From: Sinomicrobium weinanense
GTDB lineage: Bacteria > Bacteroidota > Bacteroidia > Flavobacteriales > Flavobacteriaceae
Reading direction: 5' to 3'
Assembly (NCBI RefSeq): GCF_018863395.1
Contig: NZ_JAHKRR010000010.1
Coordinates: 92,555-156,554 of the forward strand
Length of the DNA: 64,000 nt
The notes under the pieces are model-generated. The model was not told the origin of the DNA, did no database searches, and saw nothing but the letters and a program-made list of their open reading frames with translations. A program made the position numbers and the translations under genes. Below, one piece after another: positions 16,642 through 25,461 of this stretch (positions are counted from its first letter, which is position 1; the number at the start of each line of letters is the position of its first letter).

Positions 16642-17874
16642 TTAGGCAGATGCCTGATATTTTAACAATAATGCCACGGTTTTTTCCTTTAAATTATCGT
16701 TTGCCGCCAGGTCGGTGGCCGTTTTGTCTTCGGCATTCCGTATCGACGGATCGGCTCCCTTATTGAGTAGCAGTTTTACTTTTCTGTAAAGGTCTTTTGC
16801 TTTTGCCTGGTCAAAGTTCAGGTCCAGTCCGCATACTTTGTGCAGCAATGTGTTTCCGTCATTACCGGTCTGGTTAATCCCATCCCGATAAAACTTCAAT
16901 ACCGTTTCAAAAACCACGGCATCTTTACCCATAGCAGCATCCAGCGGTGTTTTTGTCCGGCCGTAAATATCAGTGCTTACCTGTTGTACATCGGCGCCCA
17001 TTTCCAGGAGTTTTTCGAGATATTTCAATTGATTTTCGCCTGCGGAAGTCAACCGGTCGATGTAGTTAAACAACAGTGAACTTCCGGTGTGGTTGGTCTC
17101 GTCAAAATTCGGGCTGTCATATTCGCACAATGTATCAAAGAGATCATAATTAACTTTATCTACCAGGGCGAAGTAAAACATTGAATTACCTTCTTTATTG
17201 GTGTGATGAAGGTCGGCTCCGTTATCCAACAGGGCTTTTACCAGTTCGTTGTTGTTGTTTTCGATGGCTTTTTCCAAAGGGGTTTCATTTCCTTTATTTT
17301 TATGGTTCACGTCCAGGCCTTGATCAATGAGCCACCTGCCTACTTCCGGTGTCAGCTTTTGGAACAACAAGGTATTTTCGGAATGATCGTAACTGTCGGC
17401 CGGGCATCCGTTATCGACTATGGCCTGCAATACCGGAACGGGCAGGTTTTTTGAAATGGCCAGTTGCAACAGTGTCTGCCGTTCTACGGCTTCGTCGATG
17501 TTTTCAATACGGGTTGCAAAGGTTTGGAAAAATGCCAGGCTTTCTTCATCCAGTTCATCGGCACTGTCTATGGTTTTACTTGCCCTGCTATTCCCGATGA
17601 CATGGTTGTTTTTTTCAAATGGCGTATATAAAAGTACGTTCCAGATATCACTGCCTGTCCAGTTATCCAGCTCAAACACATCGGTGGTGAGCAAACCGGA
17701 ATCGGCCAGGGCCAGTATTAATGAAAAGGACTTGTGCCTGAGTGCCCCGCTTATCAGGGATTCCTTTTCGTAACTCTTTAAACTGTTAAAGCTATCAGCA
17801 TCTGCTTTGATGCATCTTTCCACATTCGCAAAATCCTTTTGCCTGATGGCTTCTTTTAATGTTGTTTCGTTCAT
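16642..17874 (-). CDS. Ankyrin-repeat protein
   Basis: A 410-residue soluble protein with degenerate ankyrin repeats, clearest in GNETPLEKAIENNNNELVKA, GNSMFYFALVDKVNYDLFDT, TPLDAAMGKDAVVFETVL and GNTLLHKVCGLDL followed by LLLNKGADPSIRNAEDKTA. I start it at the ATG at 17874 (MNETTLKEA) rather than the TTG two codons upstream. No signal peptide, no catalytic motif. Ankyrin proteins are known as immunity or regulatory partners in some toxin loci, but here nothing shows the partner. It shares the operon with a second ankyrin gene 19 bp downstream; the two are diverged, not a recent duplication. Confidence 0.85.
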   Translation of the reverse strand: MNETTLKEAIRQKDFANVERCIKADADSFNSLKSYEKESLISGALRHKSFSLILALADSGLLTTDVFELDNWTGSDIWNVLLYTPFEKNNHVIGNSRASKTIDSADELDEESLAFFQTFATRIENIDEAVERQTLLQLAISKNLPVPVLQAIVDNGCPADSYDHSENTLLFQKLTPEVGRWLIDQGLDVNHKNKGNETPLEKAIENNNNELVKALLDNGADLHHTNKEGNSMFYFALVDKVNYDLFDTLCEYDSPNFDETNHTGSSLLFNYIDRLTSAGENQLKYLEKLLEMGADVQQVSTDIYGRTKTPLDAAMGKDAVVFETVLKFYRDGINQTGNDGNTLLHKVCGLDLNFDQAKAKDLYRKVKLLLNKGADPSIRNAEDKTATDLAANDNLKEKTVALLLKYQASA

Positions 17875-17901
17875 CAGCAATGTTCCTATTATAACTTTAC
17901 A

Positions 17902-18396
17902 TTATTCATTTATTTTTCTTTTTTTCACATAAGCGCCATACGAATTCCAAACCGGGTCATATTCTTCTTCCAGAAAATATTCCAGTCTAATTTTAGTGAT
18001 GGTTTGATTATTGAAATTAAATGGGAGGTGATCATTTCTAACCATCAACGACATACTTTGGTCGCTTTGGTTGGCCAACCACTCTACAAATTCCTCTTCC
18101 TCATCAAAAGTAATCAATACAGGACAGGGACCCATTGCGTCATTCACTTCGCCCAGCGTAAATTTTCCTTCAAAAAAATACAACCCAATACCGCAATAAT
18201 CACGGTGTGAATGGTAAAGCCCCCCTCCGCCCACATAATATCCGTTCTCATTCAATCTTGTGGGGTGTTGTTTTAATTTTCCGGCTACTTTCCGGGCAAG
18301 TTCAAGCCCATAAGTTTCCTGGTTTAAGGAATGAAAAATTTCGAGTTCTTTCCTGTTAAGGGAAGAAGGTAATGGTATGGGAATTTGAAATTTCAT
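17902..18396 (-). CDS. Soluble protein of unknown function
   Basis: A 164-residue acidic protein with no signal peptide and no membrane segment. It has a glycine- and histidine-rich central loop (YYVGGGGLYHSHRDYCGIGL), then ITFDEEEEFVEWLANQSDQS, a pattern often seen in small cytosolic immunity-type proteins, and a lysine-rich end. I do not recognise the family. Its start codon directly follows the stop of the lipoprotein gene (no spacer), which suggests translational coupling, and it ends 27 bp before the ankyrin gene. Immunity or chaperone functions are possible but not shown. Confidence 0.7.
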   Translation of the reverse strand: MKFQIPIPLPSSLNRKELEIFHSLNQETYGLELARKVAGKLKQHPTRLNENGYYVGGGGLYHSHRDYCGIGLYFFEGKFTLGEVNDAMGPCPVLITFDEEEEFVEWLANQSDQSMSLMVRNDHLPFNFNNQTITKIRLEYFLEEEYDPVWNSYGAYVKKRKINE

Positions 18397-18963
18397 TTAT
18401 CTCGGTTGATTGTTCACTTTCTGAATGGGAATATTGTGTTTTTCCGCATAGGAAATAGCCAGTTCGTCCAGGTAGAGAAGCCGGACCTGCATATTTTCAT
18501 CGTGTGTTACAAACAGTTTTTCAATGGCGGCATCAATGGCTTTTTCCGGCTGTCCTTCATCGATCATTGTTGCAATATCCAGATATTCGTTTTCAAAAAT
18601 TTCTTTACCATAGTTAAATACATCTAAGGACGCAGCGATTAGTTCTTTGGTATCTTCTTTTTCGGGCAAGCCTTCTACTTTATTGATACTTTCATTCAAT
18701 GGGTCAATGACCATTTGGTTTACATATTCAACGGCTGTTCCTTTTATGGCTTCATTCTCTTTAAATACGATAATATTCCCTTTTGCTTTGAGCGCACGAA
18801 GCTCTCCGAAAAATTTGGGAGAATAACGGGCTGTTACATTATTGGTATTTAACCAGGTTCTCTGCACTACCTTATCGGGTGTAGCCTGGTTACAGGAAGT
18901 GAGGCTGACGGATAGTACAGACAGCAAAATGATTGCAATGCTTGTTGTGTTTATTGTTTTCAT
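18397..18963 (-). CDS. Small lipoprotein of unknown function
   Basis: A 188-residue protein with a lipoprotein signal peptide (MKTINTTSIAIILLSVLSVS, lipobox LTSC, Cys24). The mature part is mostly helical and charged (VEGLPEKEDTKELIAASLDV, IDEGQPEKAIDAAIEKLFVT) with no recognised domain. It lies 18 bp after the DUF3829 lipoprotein gene and touches the next gene. The two consecutive helical lipoproteins may act together in the periplasm, an inference from order and composition only. Confidence 0.75.
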   Translation of the reverse strand: MKTINTTSIAIILLSVLSVSLTSCNQATPDKVVQRTWLNTNNVTARYSPKFFGELRALKAKGNIIVFKENEAIKGTAVEYVNQMVIDPLNESINKVEGLPEKEDTKELIAASLDVFNYGKEIFENEYLDIATMIDEGQPEKAIDAAIEKLFVTHDENMQVRLLYLDELAISYAEKHNIPIQKVNNQPR

Positions 18964-18981
18964 ATTTTTTTTGTTTCATTT

Positions 18982-19944
18982 TTAATAAAGTCTTCCGACC
19001 AGATTGTTGTAAGCCTGGAACATCTCTTTATATACCTTCATTATTTTTTCGGGAGTTCCCCTATCCGGAATATTAGGGTATGTTGGCAAATAGCTGAAAT
19101 CGTTCTTCTCCACACGCTCCTTTAAATTTCGGAAGACCACAATAAAATTATCGGCAAAGGACCTGTAACTTTCCAGATATCCATGGTACATTCCAAATTC
19201 CTTTATCCGATCTTCGTGTTCCATACTTTCCTCCAGGTCTGACAAACTGGTTTTGAACACGTTGAACAATGTATTCAACTCTGAAAGGCTGAGTGTACTT
19301 ATGTCCGGTGTTTCCTGAATGAAAGTGATAATTTTCCTGGCCTGATCAAGGTTCTTTAACAGGTAGTACCGGATGGGCCCATCACCTTTTTTCAGCCCTT
19401 TCAAATCAGCTTCAAGCATTTTATATTGAAGTTTCATAAAAGTTCCCTGCATCGCATCATAAGCAATGTAGTAAGCCTTAAACGACTCCAGTAGCCTGGG
19501 ATGTAGCTCTTTGGCTTTTGCAAAATGATCATCTTTGTAATTTTCCCGGTAATAATAGTCCTTTGCTTCATTTACCACTTTGGCTAATTGCCGTGCAGCC
19601 TTGCTTACCATTTCCATTTCCCGGTCTACTTCGTCTATAACGGGCTTGCTTTCAATGGCCGTATCAAGCCAGTCAATATTTTCGGCGTCTAAAGGGTATA
19701 ATCCATATACTTCAATTCCCTGTGGCCCTGTATCCGGATCTACCAAATCAAAATAGTTGTCATAATTAAAGTTCACCCATTTATGAAAGGTATCAAAATA
19801 GACGTATTGATTGTACTTCTTAATAAATTCAGGAGACATAAAACCGGTGTGGTTTGCTTCAGTTGTTTCACCTTCCTGTTCATTATTAGTCTTGCAGCCT
19901 GTTACAGCCCAGATCAGCAATAAAAAATAAATCGCGTTTTTCAT
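18982..19944 (-). CDS. DUF3829-type (YiiG-like) lipoprotein
   Basis: A 320-residue protein. The ATG at 19944 (MKNAIYFLLLIWAVTGC) gives a perfect lipoprotein signal with Cys17. The frame runs 39 codons further upstream without a signal, so that extension is not used. The mature protein begins with an acidic linker, then FMSPEFIKKYNQYVYF, a short DUF3829 motif (KYN.Y........N), followed by long helices (VDREMEMVSKAARQLAKVVN, YKMLEADLKGLKKGDG, YRSFADNFIVVFRNLKER). DUF3829 members, such as E. coli YiiG, are periplasmic helical lipoproteins of unknown role. It is the first gene of the eight-gene operon. Confidence 0.8.
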   Translation of the reverse strand: MKNAIYFLLLIWAVTGCKTNNEQEGETTEANHTGFMSPEFIKKYNQYVYFDTFHKWVNFNYDNYFDLVDPDTGPQGIEVYGLYPLDAENIDWLDTAIESKPVIDEVDREMEMVSKAARQLAKVVNEAKDYYYRENYKDDHFAKAKELHPRLLESFKAYYIAYDAMQGTFMKLQYKMLEADLKGLKKGDGPIRYYLLKNLDQARKIITFIQETPDISTLSLSELNTLFNVFKTSLSDLEESMEHEDRIKEFGMYHGYLESYRSFADNFIVVFRNLKERVEKNDFSYLPTYPNIPDRGTPEKIMKVYKEMFQAYNNLVGRLY

Positions 19945-20061
19945 TGTTGTTTGTGTTTTCACCATTTTTATTTGCCTTTCATGGGTCAGATGGAATGCCT
20001 TGATGATTATTTCGGCTAAAGCTCCAGGAACAAATTTACAGCGTCGGAAATACCAAAACAA

Positions 20062-20539
20062 TTTTCAGCCGCATATACAGCGACTACAAGCCGTCAGATA
20101 AACGTCTACAAAGCGTCTACGAAATTCATATCCGGGGCAGGAGTTGTAATTGTTATACTTTTACTGCATAATGTATTAGGCCATGAGGGGATTTCAAAGC
20201 CCGAATTTGGCGAATATAACCATGCATCTATCCAGTAACTTATAAAAACAGTGCTGAAGTTTATCCCGATCGGGTAATTAAAGCCGACCTCCCTGAAATC
20301 GTTACCCGGCTTTCTTGCAAAAAAGGTTTCAACCAAACAGGCGATTGCGATATCCGCACATCACGGCATCCGGGTGGACGACGGCAAGGCGAGTAATGAC
20401 CCAGGCAGTAACAATCTGGGGGACAGATTTTATTGGCGTAAAAAAAGAGGCTGTCTGAACAATTTTCGAGCTATTTTTTGGAGATTTGAAGAAGCTGATA
20501 AACAGTTATAAAAAGCGGGGTGTATTCAGAGCTTCTTCA
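20062..20539. other. Non-coding region with decayed sequence and an IS-end motif
   Basis: No intact gene is supported. Short coherent frames occur on the plus strand (AEVYPDRVIKADLPEIVTRL at about 20250-20310 and AHHGIRVDDGKASNDPGSNN further on), which look like pieces of a lost gene that I cannot identify. At 20447-20460 GAGGCTGTCTGAAC resembles the termini of the element at 4463-4639, and 20457-20505 is similar to 4231-4278. The region separates the repeat-protein operon from the pectin genes and may mark an old junction. Confidence 0.5.
20457..20505. repeat. Dispersed intergenic repeat, copy B
   Basis: Partner of the stretch at 4231-4278. The similar part runs from GAACAATTTTCGAGCTATTT through GGAGATTTGAAGAAG. 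It directly follows the motif GAGGCTGTCT, so the copies could be the end of an insertion element or MITE. Identity is imperfect and was judged by eye. Confidence 0.4.
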
Positions 20540-21310
20540 TTATTTCAGATATCGGGCCAGTTCGGGGATCATATTCTTCAAAGTTTCAACAGCCAGCCCC
20601 GCTACTTCTCTCGCTCCTTTTACAGACAAATGGGTATTGTCCTGTTTTCCTTCCGGATAAAAAGGGATCTCCCCGGGAGTATACCACAGATGCAACTCTT
20701 CGGACCTCTCCGGGCCATAGGAGATCTCCAGGTTTTCGGTAAGCCGTTGCAGGTCTATGAACGGTACGTCCATATCGTCTGCGACCAGACGGACAACAAG
20801 GGGATAATCGCCGTGTGTGTCCATCAGGGTGCCGTATTCGTTAAAATTTCTCCGTACAATGGAAGTAAACAATATGGGCGTGGCCCCTTTTTCCCGGGTT
20901 TCCTGTACAAATTTTTCCAGGTTTTGCCTATAGCCCGTATACGGATTGGTATAACGCGAAGGGTCCTTGAATTTCTGATCGTTATGCCCGAACTGGATAA
21001 AGACATAATCCCCTTGTTTGAGACGTGACAGCACCTTGTCCCAGCAGCCTTCGGAGATAAAACTCCGGGAGCTCCTGCCGTTGACAGCATGGTTTTCCAG
21101 TGTCACATTCCCGGTCATAAATTCCGGCATTAACTGGCACCATCCGCGTTCGGGGTTTCCGCCTTCCAGAGGTTTATCGGCCATGGTGGAATCGCCTATG
21201 AGATAAACGGTGGTGAAGGATTTCTTTTCCCTGCTTTGTTCTTTTGTCACCGCCGTTCTTTCACAGGAAAAGAGTAATACGGCCATTAATAAGGTTATGG
21301 TTGGTTTCAT
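20540..21310 (-). CDS. Rhamnogalacturonan acetylesterase, SGNH hydrolase (CE12-type)
   Basis: A 256-residue lipoprotein (MKPTITLLMAVLLFSC, Cys16) of the SGNH/GDSL fold. All blocks are present: YLIGDSTMAD with nucleophile Ser41, block II GRSSRSF with its glycine, block III FIQFGHNDQ, and the C-terminal DNTHLS with the catalytic Asp and His. The GDST and GHND spacing and AVNGRSSRSFI fit CE12 rhamnogalacturonan acetylesterases, which remove acetyl groups from galacturonic acid in rhamnogalacturonan I. It follows the GH28 and CE8 genes on the same strand (121 bp gap), forming one pectin operon. A weak LacI-like sequence (GCAATCGATGATT, 21348-21360) precedes it. Confidence 0.92.
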   Translation of the reverse strand: MKPTITLLMAVLLFSCERTAVTKEQSREKKSFTTVYLIGDSTMADKPLEGGNPERGWCQLMPEFMTGNVTLENHAVNGRSSRSFISEGCWDKVLSRLKQGDYVFIQFGHNDQKFKDPSRYTNPYTGYRQNLEKFVQETREKGATPILFTSIVRRNFNEYGTLMDTHGDYPLVVRLVADDMDVPFIDLQRLTENLEISYGPERSEELHLWYTPGEIPFYPEGKQDNTHLSVKGAREVAGLAVETLKNMIPELARYLK

Positions 21311-21431
21311 AATATTGTTTTATAGGCCGGTACTCCGATCTCGTCCGGCAATCGATGATTAAATGAACTAAACCGCTATGTGCCGAAAGGTAAAGTCGGG
21401 TTGGTATCCTCCTCTCTGTTATCCGCCGTCA

Positions 21432-23120
21432 TTATTTTTTAAATCTCACTGCCTTTTTGGCTTCATCATTGCCATAGGATATCCGGTCTGCAGTAATATC
21501 GCTGGCCTCAATGGAGATCACAGCGTTTTCCCTGCCGGCTATTTTGAGTAAGGGTTTATGCGTTTTTGCGGTCTTCAGCGATTTCAGTTCTATATTCCTT
21601 CCGTTATATATGCTTAACGGCACACCGTCCTCATTGGCAATGGTCACATTTTTGAGAGACAACCCATCGGTGTCAATAGCGGTAATGCCTTTTTTTGTTT
21701 CCAGGTACGCATTTTCGAGGTGTACGTTTTTCAGCTTCATTTCGGGAAGCCCCATAAAAAATGCTGCCGTTTCGGAATTCACCACGGTAATATTCTTCAT
21801 GTAGATATTCCGAAAGGCCGGAGTCTCTTCGGTAACAGGTACCGGGTTTTCATCCCTGGATTCGGTCTCCGCTTCCTGATCTTCTTCCAGCAGGGGGGAA
21901 TTGCCACCATAGAACATATTGAACCGGATGGCCTCGGTAGGAATATCTTTCATATCGATATCGGAAATATAGATATTCTCCACCACACCCCCGCGGCCAC
22001 GCGTGCTCTTAAAGCGGAGCCCCACATCTGTGCCGATAAAAGTACAGTTGCTCACGTGAACATTTTTTACTCCTCCGGACATTTCACTCCCGATAACAAA
22101 ACCCCCGTGCCCGTGATATACTGTATTGTTAGTTACAATCATATTTTCCGTGGGTATTCCGCGATCCCGGCCATCCTTGTTCTTGCCCGATTTAAAGCAG
22201 ATGGCATCGTCTCCCACGTCGAAAGAATTGTTATAGATAACCACATTTTTGCAGGATTCCAGGTCCAACCCGTCCCCGTTCTGTGAATACCAGGGATTCC
22301 GAACAGTAAGATTGCGCACGGTGAGGTCTTCACACATCAACGGATGCAGGTTCCACGCCGGGGAATTCTGGAAAGTAGGGCCGTCCAGTAATACTTTTTT
22401 ACAACCTACCAGGCTGAGCATTACGGGACGAAGGTAATCTTTGACCGTTTCGAACTCCTCTCTGCTCTTGAAATCGGGAACATTAAAATTGCCTTTATTA
22501 TCTCTCTTTTTAGATTTCCCGGAGGGGTACCAAACCTTGCCGTCATCACTGAGCATTCCGCCCGATTGTACTTTCCGTTTCCATTGGCTTTCTGTCATTT
22601 TACCTTTCTTCACCGGCCTCCAGGCATCGCCGTTCCCGTCGAATATACCCTTTCCGGTAATAGCGATATTCTCCAGGTTCCTTCCATTTATCGGAGACAT
22701 GCAGCGATAGGTGTTCAGGCCTTCGAAACTGGTCTTTACAAGGGGATAATCGCTAAAATCATCGCTGAAGATCACCAATGCGCCTTCTTCGGCGTGCAAT
22801 TCTACATTACTCTTCAGGGTAATGGGCCCTGTAAGCCACATTCCCCGGGGTATCACTACCGTCCCCCCTCCTTTTTCGGACACATGGTCAATGGCATTGG
22901 CAAAGGCCCTGGTGTTCTTCACCACCCCGCCGCTTTCGGCCCCGAAAAACTCAATATTGACTTTATAATCGGAAAAACGGGGTTCCTTCACCTCAGGCAT
23001 TTTAAATTCCAATTCATCGTAGATGCCTGCCTGCTGGGCAAATGCCTTGTTCTCTGCTGCAAAAGCCATAATCAAGGCAAATGATACGGCCAATAACTGT
23101 CTTTTTTTTATTGTAAACAT
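21432..23120 (-). CDS. GH28 polygalacturonase, exported
   Basis: A 562-residue protein with a signal peptide (about 1-29, cut after AFAQ) and a right-handed beta-helix. All GH28 signature blocks are intact: NGDGLDLES (first catalytic Asp), VGDDAICFKSG (Asp pair), GHGGFVIGSEM (His) and RFKSTRGRGG (Arg/Lys). They mark a classical inverting polygalacturonase, cutting alpha-1,4 galacturonan. Before the catalytic blocks is GGTVVIPRGMWLTGPITLKS, the usual first-coil motif. It lies 34 bp downstream of the CE8 gene and upstream of CE12, so demethylation, cleavage and deacetylation are co-encoded. Control through the site at 24155-24168 is expected. Confidence 0.94.
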   Translation of the reverse strand: MFTIKKRQLLAVSFALIMAFAAENKAFAQQAGIYDELEFKMPEVKEPRFSDYKVNIEFFGAESGGVVKNTRAFANAIDHVSEKGGGTVVIPRGMWLTGPITLKSNVELHAEEGALVIFSDDFSDYPLVKTSFEGLNTYRCMSPINGRNLENIAITGKGIFDGNGDAWRPVKKGKMTESQWKRKVQSGGMLSDDGKVWYPSGKSKKRDNKGNFNVPDFKSREEFETVKDYLRPVMLSLVGCKKVLLDGPTFQNSPAWNLHPLMCEDLTVRNLTVRNPWYSQNGDGLDLESCKNVVIYNNSFDVGDDAICFKSGKNKDGRDRGIPTENMIVTNNTVYHGHGGFVIGSEMSGGVKNVHVSNCTFIGTDVGLRFKSTRGRGGVVENIYISDIDMKDIPTEAIRFNMFYGGNSPLLEEDQEAETESRDENPVPVTEETPAFRNIYMKNITVVNSETAAFFMGLPEMKLKNVHLENAYLETKKGITAIDTDGLSLKNVTIANEDGVPLSIYNGRNIELKSLKTAKTHKPLLKIAGRENAVISIEASDITADRISYGNDEAKKAVRFKK

Positions 23121-23154
23121 TATATATATCGAAGTTTTGGTTTTACGGTATAAT

Positions 23155-24137
23155 TTATTTTACTGGATTCCAGTCATCTTCTCCTTTCAGTATATTCTCC
23201 ACGGTATAGGTTTCTGCCTGCTGGTCGGTTAACTGATAGGACCAGGGTACCCTTTCCCCAGTGTTGGCTCCCGGTCCCTTGGAATTGTATTCCGCATAAA
23301 AAGCTGTGTGTTCGGCTTCGGGTTTGTTCCAATTGTGCCATCCTTCGGGTTTTACATGCCTGCTCATATAACAATTAATGAACACGGTTTTGGCATGCGG
23401 GCGCCATGGCCTGCCGAGATAAAATTGTCTATTCCCTCTTCCTGTGATCCTGCAGTTGAGGAACACAAATCCGTAGGGAGTCTCTTCCAGGGTCGAGGCC
23501 GCAGTGATATAGCTTTTTCCCTTACAGTTGATAACACAATTCTCAAAAACCGCCGTAGACCATCCGAAGATAAAATCTACCGTACCTTCTATGTAGCAGT
23601 TCTTATAGTACTGCCTGCTCTTCTTTCCGTGAAGATACAAGGTGTCCTGGTTGCCGAGGAACTTACAGTTCTCAAAAACAGCCCTGTCCCCCTCTATTCT
23701 TATGGCCACCGCCTGACCAACAGGCCCGGCACTGTTCTGAAAGGTAATATTCCTAGCCTTGAAATTGTCTGCAAAAACAAAAAAGGATGAAGACCCCGTA
23801 GTCCCATTTCTTCACCGAAAATGTTTTTTTTGGAAGCATAATCGTCAAAGGTGAGTATGGTGTAGGTCATACTCTCTCCAATGAAAGTGACGTTGGTCTT
23901 GGAAACCGGCAGCACCAGTTTTTCCTTATACTTTCCGTTCTTTATAAATATTTTTGTCTCCTTTTTTCTAAAATCCGGTACAGCATTGATAGCCTCCTGT
24001 ACCGTTGTGAAATCCCCCTTCCCACTCTGGTCCACCACAAAGTCATATACCTTATTCCCGGAAGCACCCTGCACGAAAAAAATGCACCACAGTAATAAAA
24101 CCGCAGCTAAACCATACTTTGTCTTGAAAGAATTCAT
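23155..24137 (-). pseudogene. CE8 pectinesterase with a single-base frameshift
   Basis: The gene starts MNSFKTKYGLAAVLLLWCIF with a signal peptide and runs as a pectin methylesterase (VVDQSGKGDFTTVQEAINAV, ITFIGESMTYTILTFDDYAS-like) to EEMG. There the frame shifts within a run of three C (plus strand 23803-23805). One extra base would restore TTGSSSFFVFADNFKARNIT, FQNSAGPVGQAVAIRIE and the rest of the enzyme. The second part holds the catalytic Asp residues (GNQDTLYLHG, EGTVDFIFG) and LGRPWRP. Pectinesterase removes methyl esters from homogalacturonan ahead of GH28. The break lies in a short homopolymer, so a sequencing error, phase variation or a true pseudogene are all possible. Otherwise the sequence is full length. 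Confidence 0.85.
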
Positions 24138-24154
24138 TATATTTATGAAATTTA

Positions 24155-24168
24155 TGTAATCGATTGCA
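24155..24168. promoter_or_regulatory. LacI-type operator upstream of the CE8-GH28-CE12 genes
   Basis: TGTAATCGATTGCA, an imperfect palindrome with central CG, ends 18 bp upstream of the CE8 start (24137) and lies 190 bp upstream of the divergent lacI-type gene. The identical 14 bases occur in reverse orientation at 28652-28665, 25 bp before uxaB. Two exact copies in front of two functionally linked transcripts, with a LacI gene between, make this a likely operator of the adjacent regulator. Confidence 0.75.
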
Positions 24169-24358
24169 CTAAATTATGCTTTTTTACAAAACATACCATT
24201 TTTTTATCTGGAATTTTAAAAAAATAGTGAGTGCGATCCCAAAATCATGATATATAAATGTAGGAGGTTCAGGGATTAGGGCATGATAATTAACTTTTTT
24301 ACGGATATTTGCCCTGAAGATCCATCCGGAACCAAGGTTACTGAATAAAGTATATACG

Positions 24359-25384
24359 ATGAGCAAGGTTACCATATATGATATTTCCAAAAAACTGAAT
24401 ATTAGTGCAGCTACGGTCTCCCGGGCACTGAACAACAATCCCAAGATCAGCCTTAAAACCCGGGAACTGGTCATGAAGACCGCTGAGGAGATGAACTATG
24501 AACAGAACACCCTGGCCCTGGCCCTGAAGAGTGGAAAAAGCAATACTGTGGGTATACTGGTCCCCTATATGAACCGGAGTTTTTTCTCTTCGGTGATCCG
24601 GGGGATCGAAGAAGAGCTTTATCCTCACGGATATCACGTTATCATCTGCCAGACGCGTGACGATGCCAAGAGCGAGGTCCAGAACATAAATACCCTTCTC
24701 AATGCCCAGGTGGACGGTATTTTTATGTCGGTTTCCAAAAACACCAAGGATACGGGCCATATCGACCGGGTACTGCAAAAGGGAATACCCCTGGTGTTCT
24801 TTGACCGGAAAAAGAACATCCCCGGCGTAAGTTCCGTGACCATAGACGACTTCAACGGGGCCTATATGTCCGTAGAGCATCTCATCAAACAGGGATGTAA
24901 GCGAATAGCCCATTTTTTGGGTGACATCAACCTGGAAATATACAAAGACCGTTACAATGGGTATTTAAGGGCAATGACTGATTATAACCTACCGATTGAC
25001 AAGAATTACATCATCCGGACCAACAGTAAAGTGGAGTCCGGCACTGCCGCAGTGAAAAAACTTATGCAGCTTCCCTCTCCCCCCGATGCAATATTCTCGT
25101 CGAGTGACTTTACAGCCCTGGGGGCGGTACAGGAACTGAAAAAAACCGGGATAAGGGTTCCGGATGACATCTGTATTTCCGGTTTCAGTAATGAATCTTT
25201 TACACAATACACCGAGCCTACCATGACTACCGTGGATCAGACCCCCATAAAAATGGGGAAAATGTCAGCCCGTGTATTTCTGGAACAGATCGATGAAGAG
25301 ATCTCGGTGACCATAGAAAAGAAGGTTGTACTTTCACCACAATTGGTTATCCGGGATTCATCAGACCGCCTTAAGAAGAAATAA
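24359..25384 (+). CDS. LacI-family transcriptional regulator of pectin/galacturonate genes
   Basis: A 341-residue regulator with an N-terminal LacI helix-turn-helix (VTIYDISKKLNISAATVSRA, residues 4-23), hinge helix region (NTLALALKSGKSNTVGILVP) and a periplasmic-binding-like effector domain (FFSSVIRGIEEELYPHGYHV; PDAIFSSSDFTALGAVQELK; PDDICISGFSN). Family members bind near-palindromes with central CG and release or bind upon sugar ligand binding. It lies between the pectinesterase and uxaBA genes, and both have the same 14-bp site immediately upstream. It therefore probably senses a galacturonate-derived intermediate; the ligand is inferred, not shown. It has the usual family length. Confidence 0.93.
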   Translation: MSKVTIYDISKKLNISAATVSRALNNNPKISLKTRELVMKTAEEMNYEQNTLALALKSGKSNTVGILVPYMNRSFFSSVIRGIEEELYPHGYHVIICQTRDDAKSEVQNINTLLNAQVDGIFMSVSKNTKDTGHIDRVLQKGIPLVFFDRKKNIPGVSSVTIDDFNGAYMSVEHLIKQGCKRIAHFLGDINLEIYKDRYNGYLRAMTDYNLPIDKNYIIRTNSKVESGTAAVKKLMQLPSPPDAIFSSSDFTALGAVQELKKTGIRVPDDICISGFSNESFTQYTEPTMTTVDQTPIKMGKMSARVFLEQIDEEISVTIEKKVVLSPQLVIRDSSDRLKKK

Positions 25385-25461
25385 TTCAATTGTTCGCTAA
25401 ACATCACCATAAAAAGGAGACATTAAATCACACCGCCGTTTTTGCCCAGGGTCAATTCTCT

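Noticed and set aside
18982..20061. Longer N-terminus for the DUF3829 lipoprotein
   Set aside because: 39 extra codons lack a signal and bury the lipobox; ATG at 19944 gives a clean lipoprotein signal.
20106..20336. 76-codon frame on the minus strand
   Set aside because: No family pattern; coherent protein-like pieces in this region are on the opposite strand and broken.
20447..20460. Second MITE at 20.4 kb
   Set aside because: Only one end-like motif is present; no matching inverted end or target duplication was found nearby.
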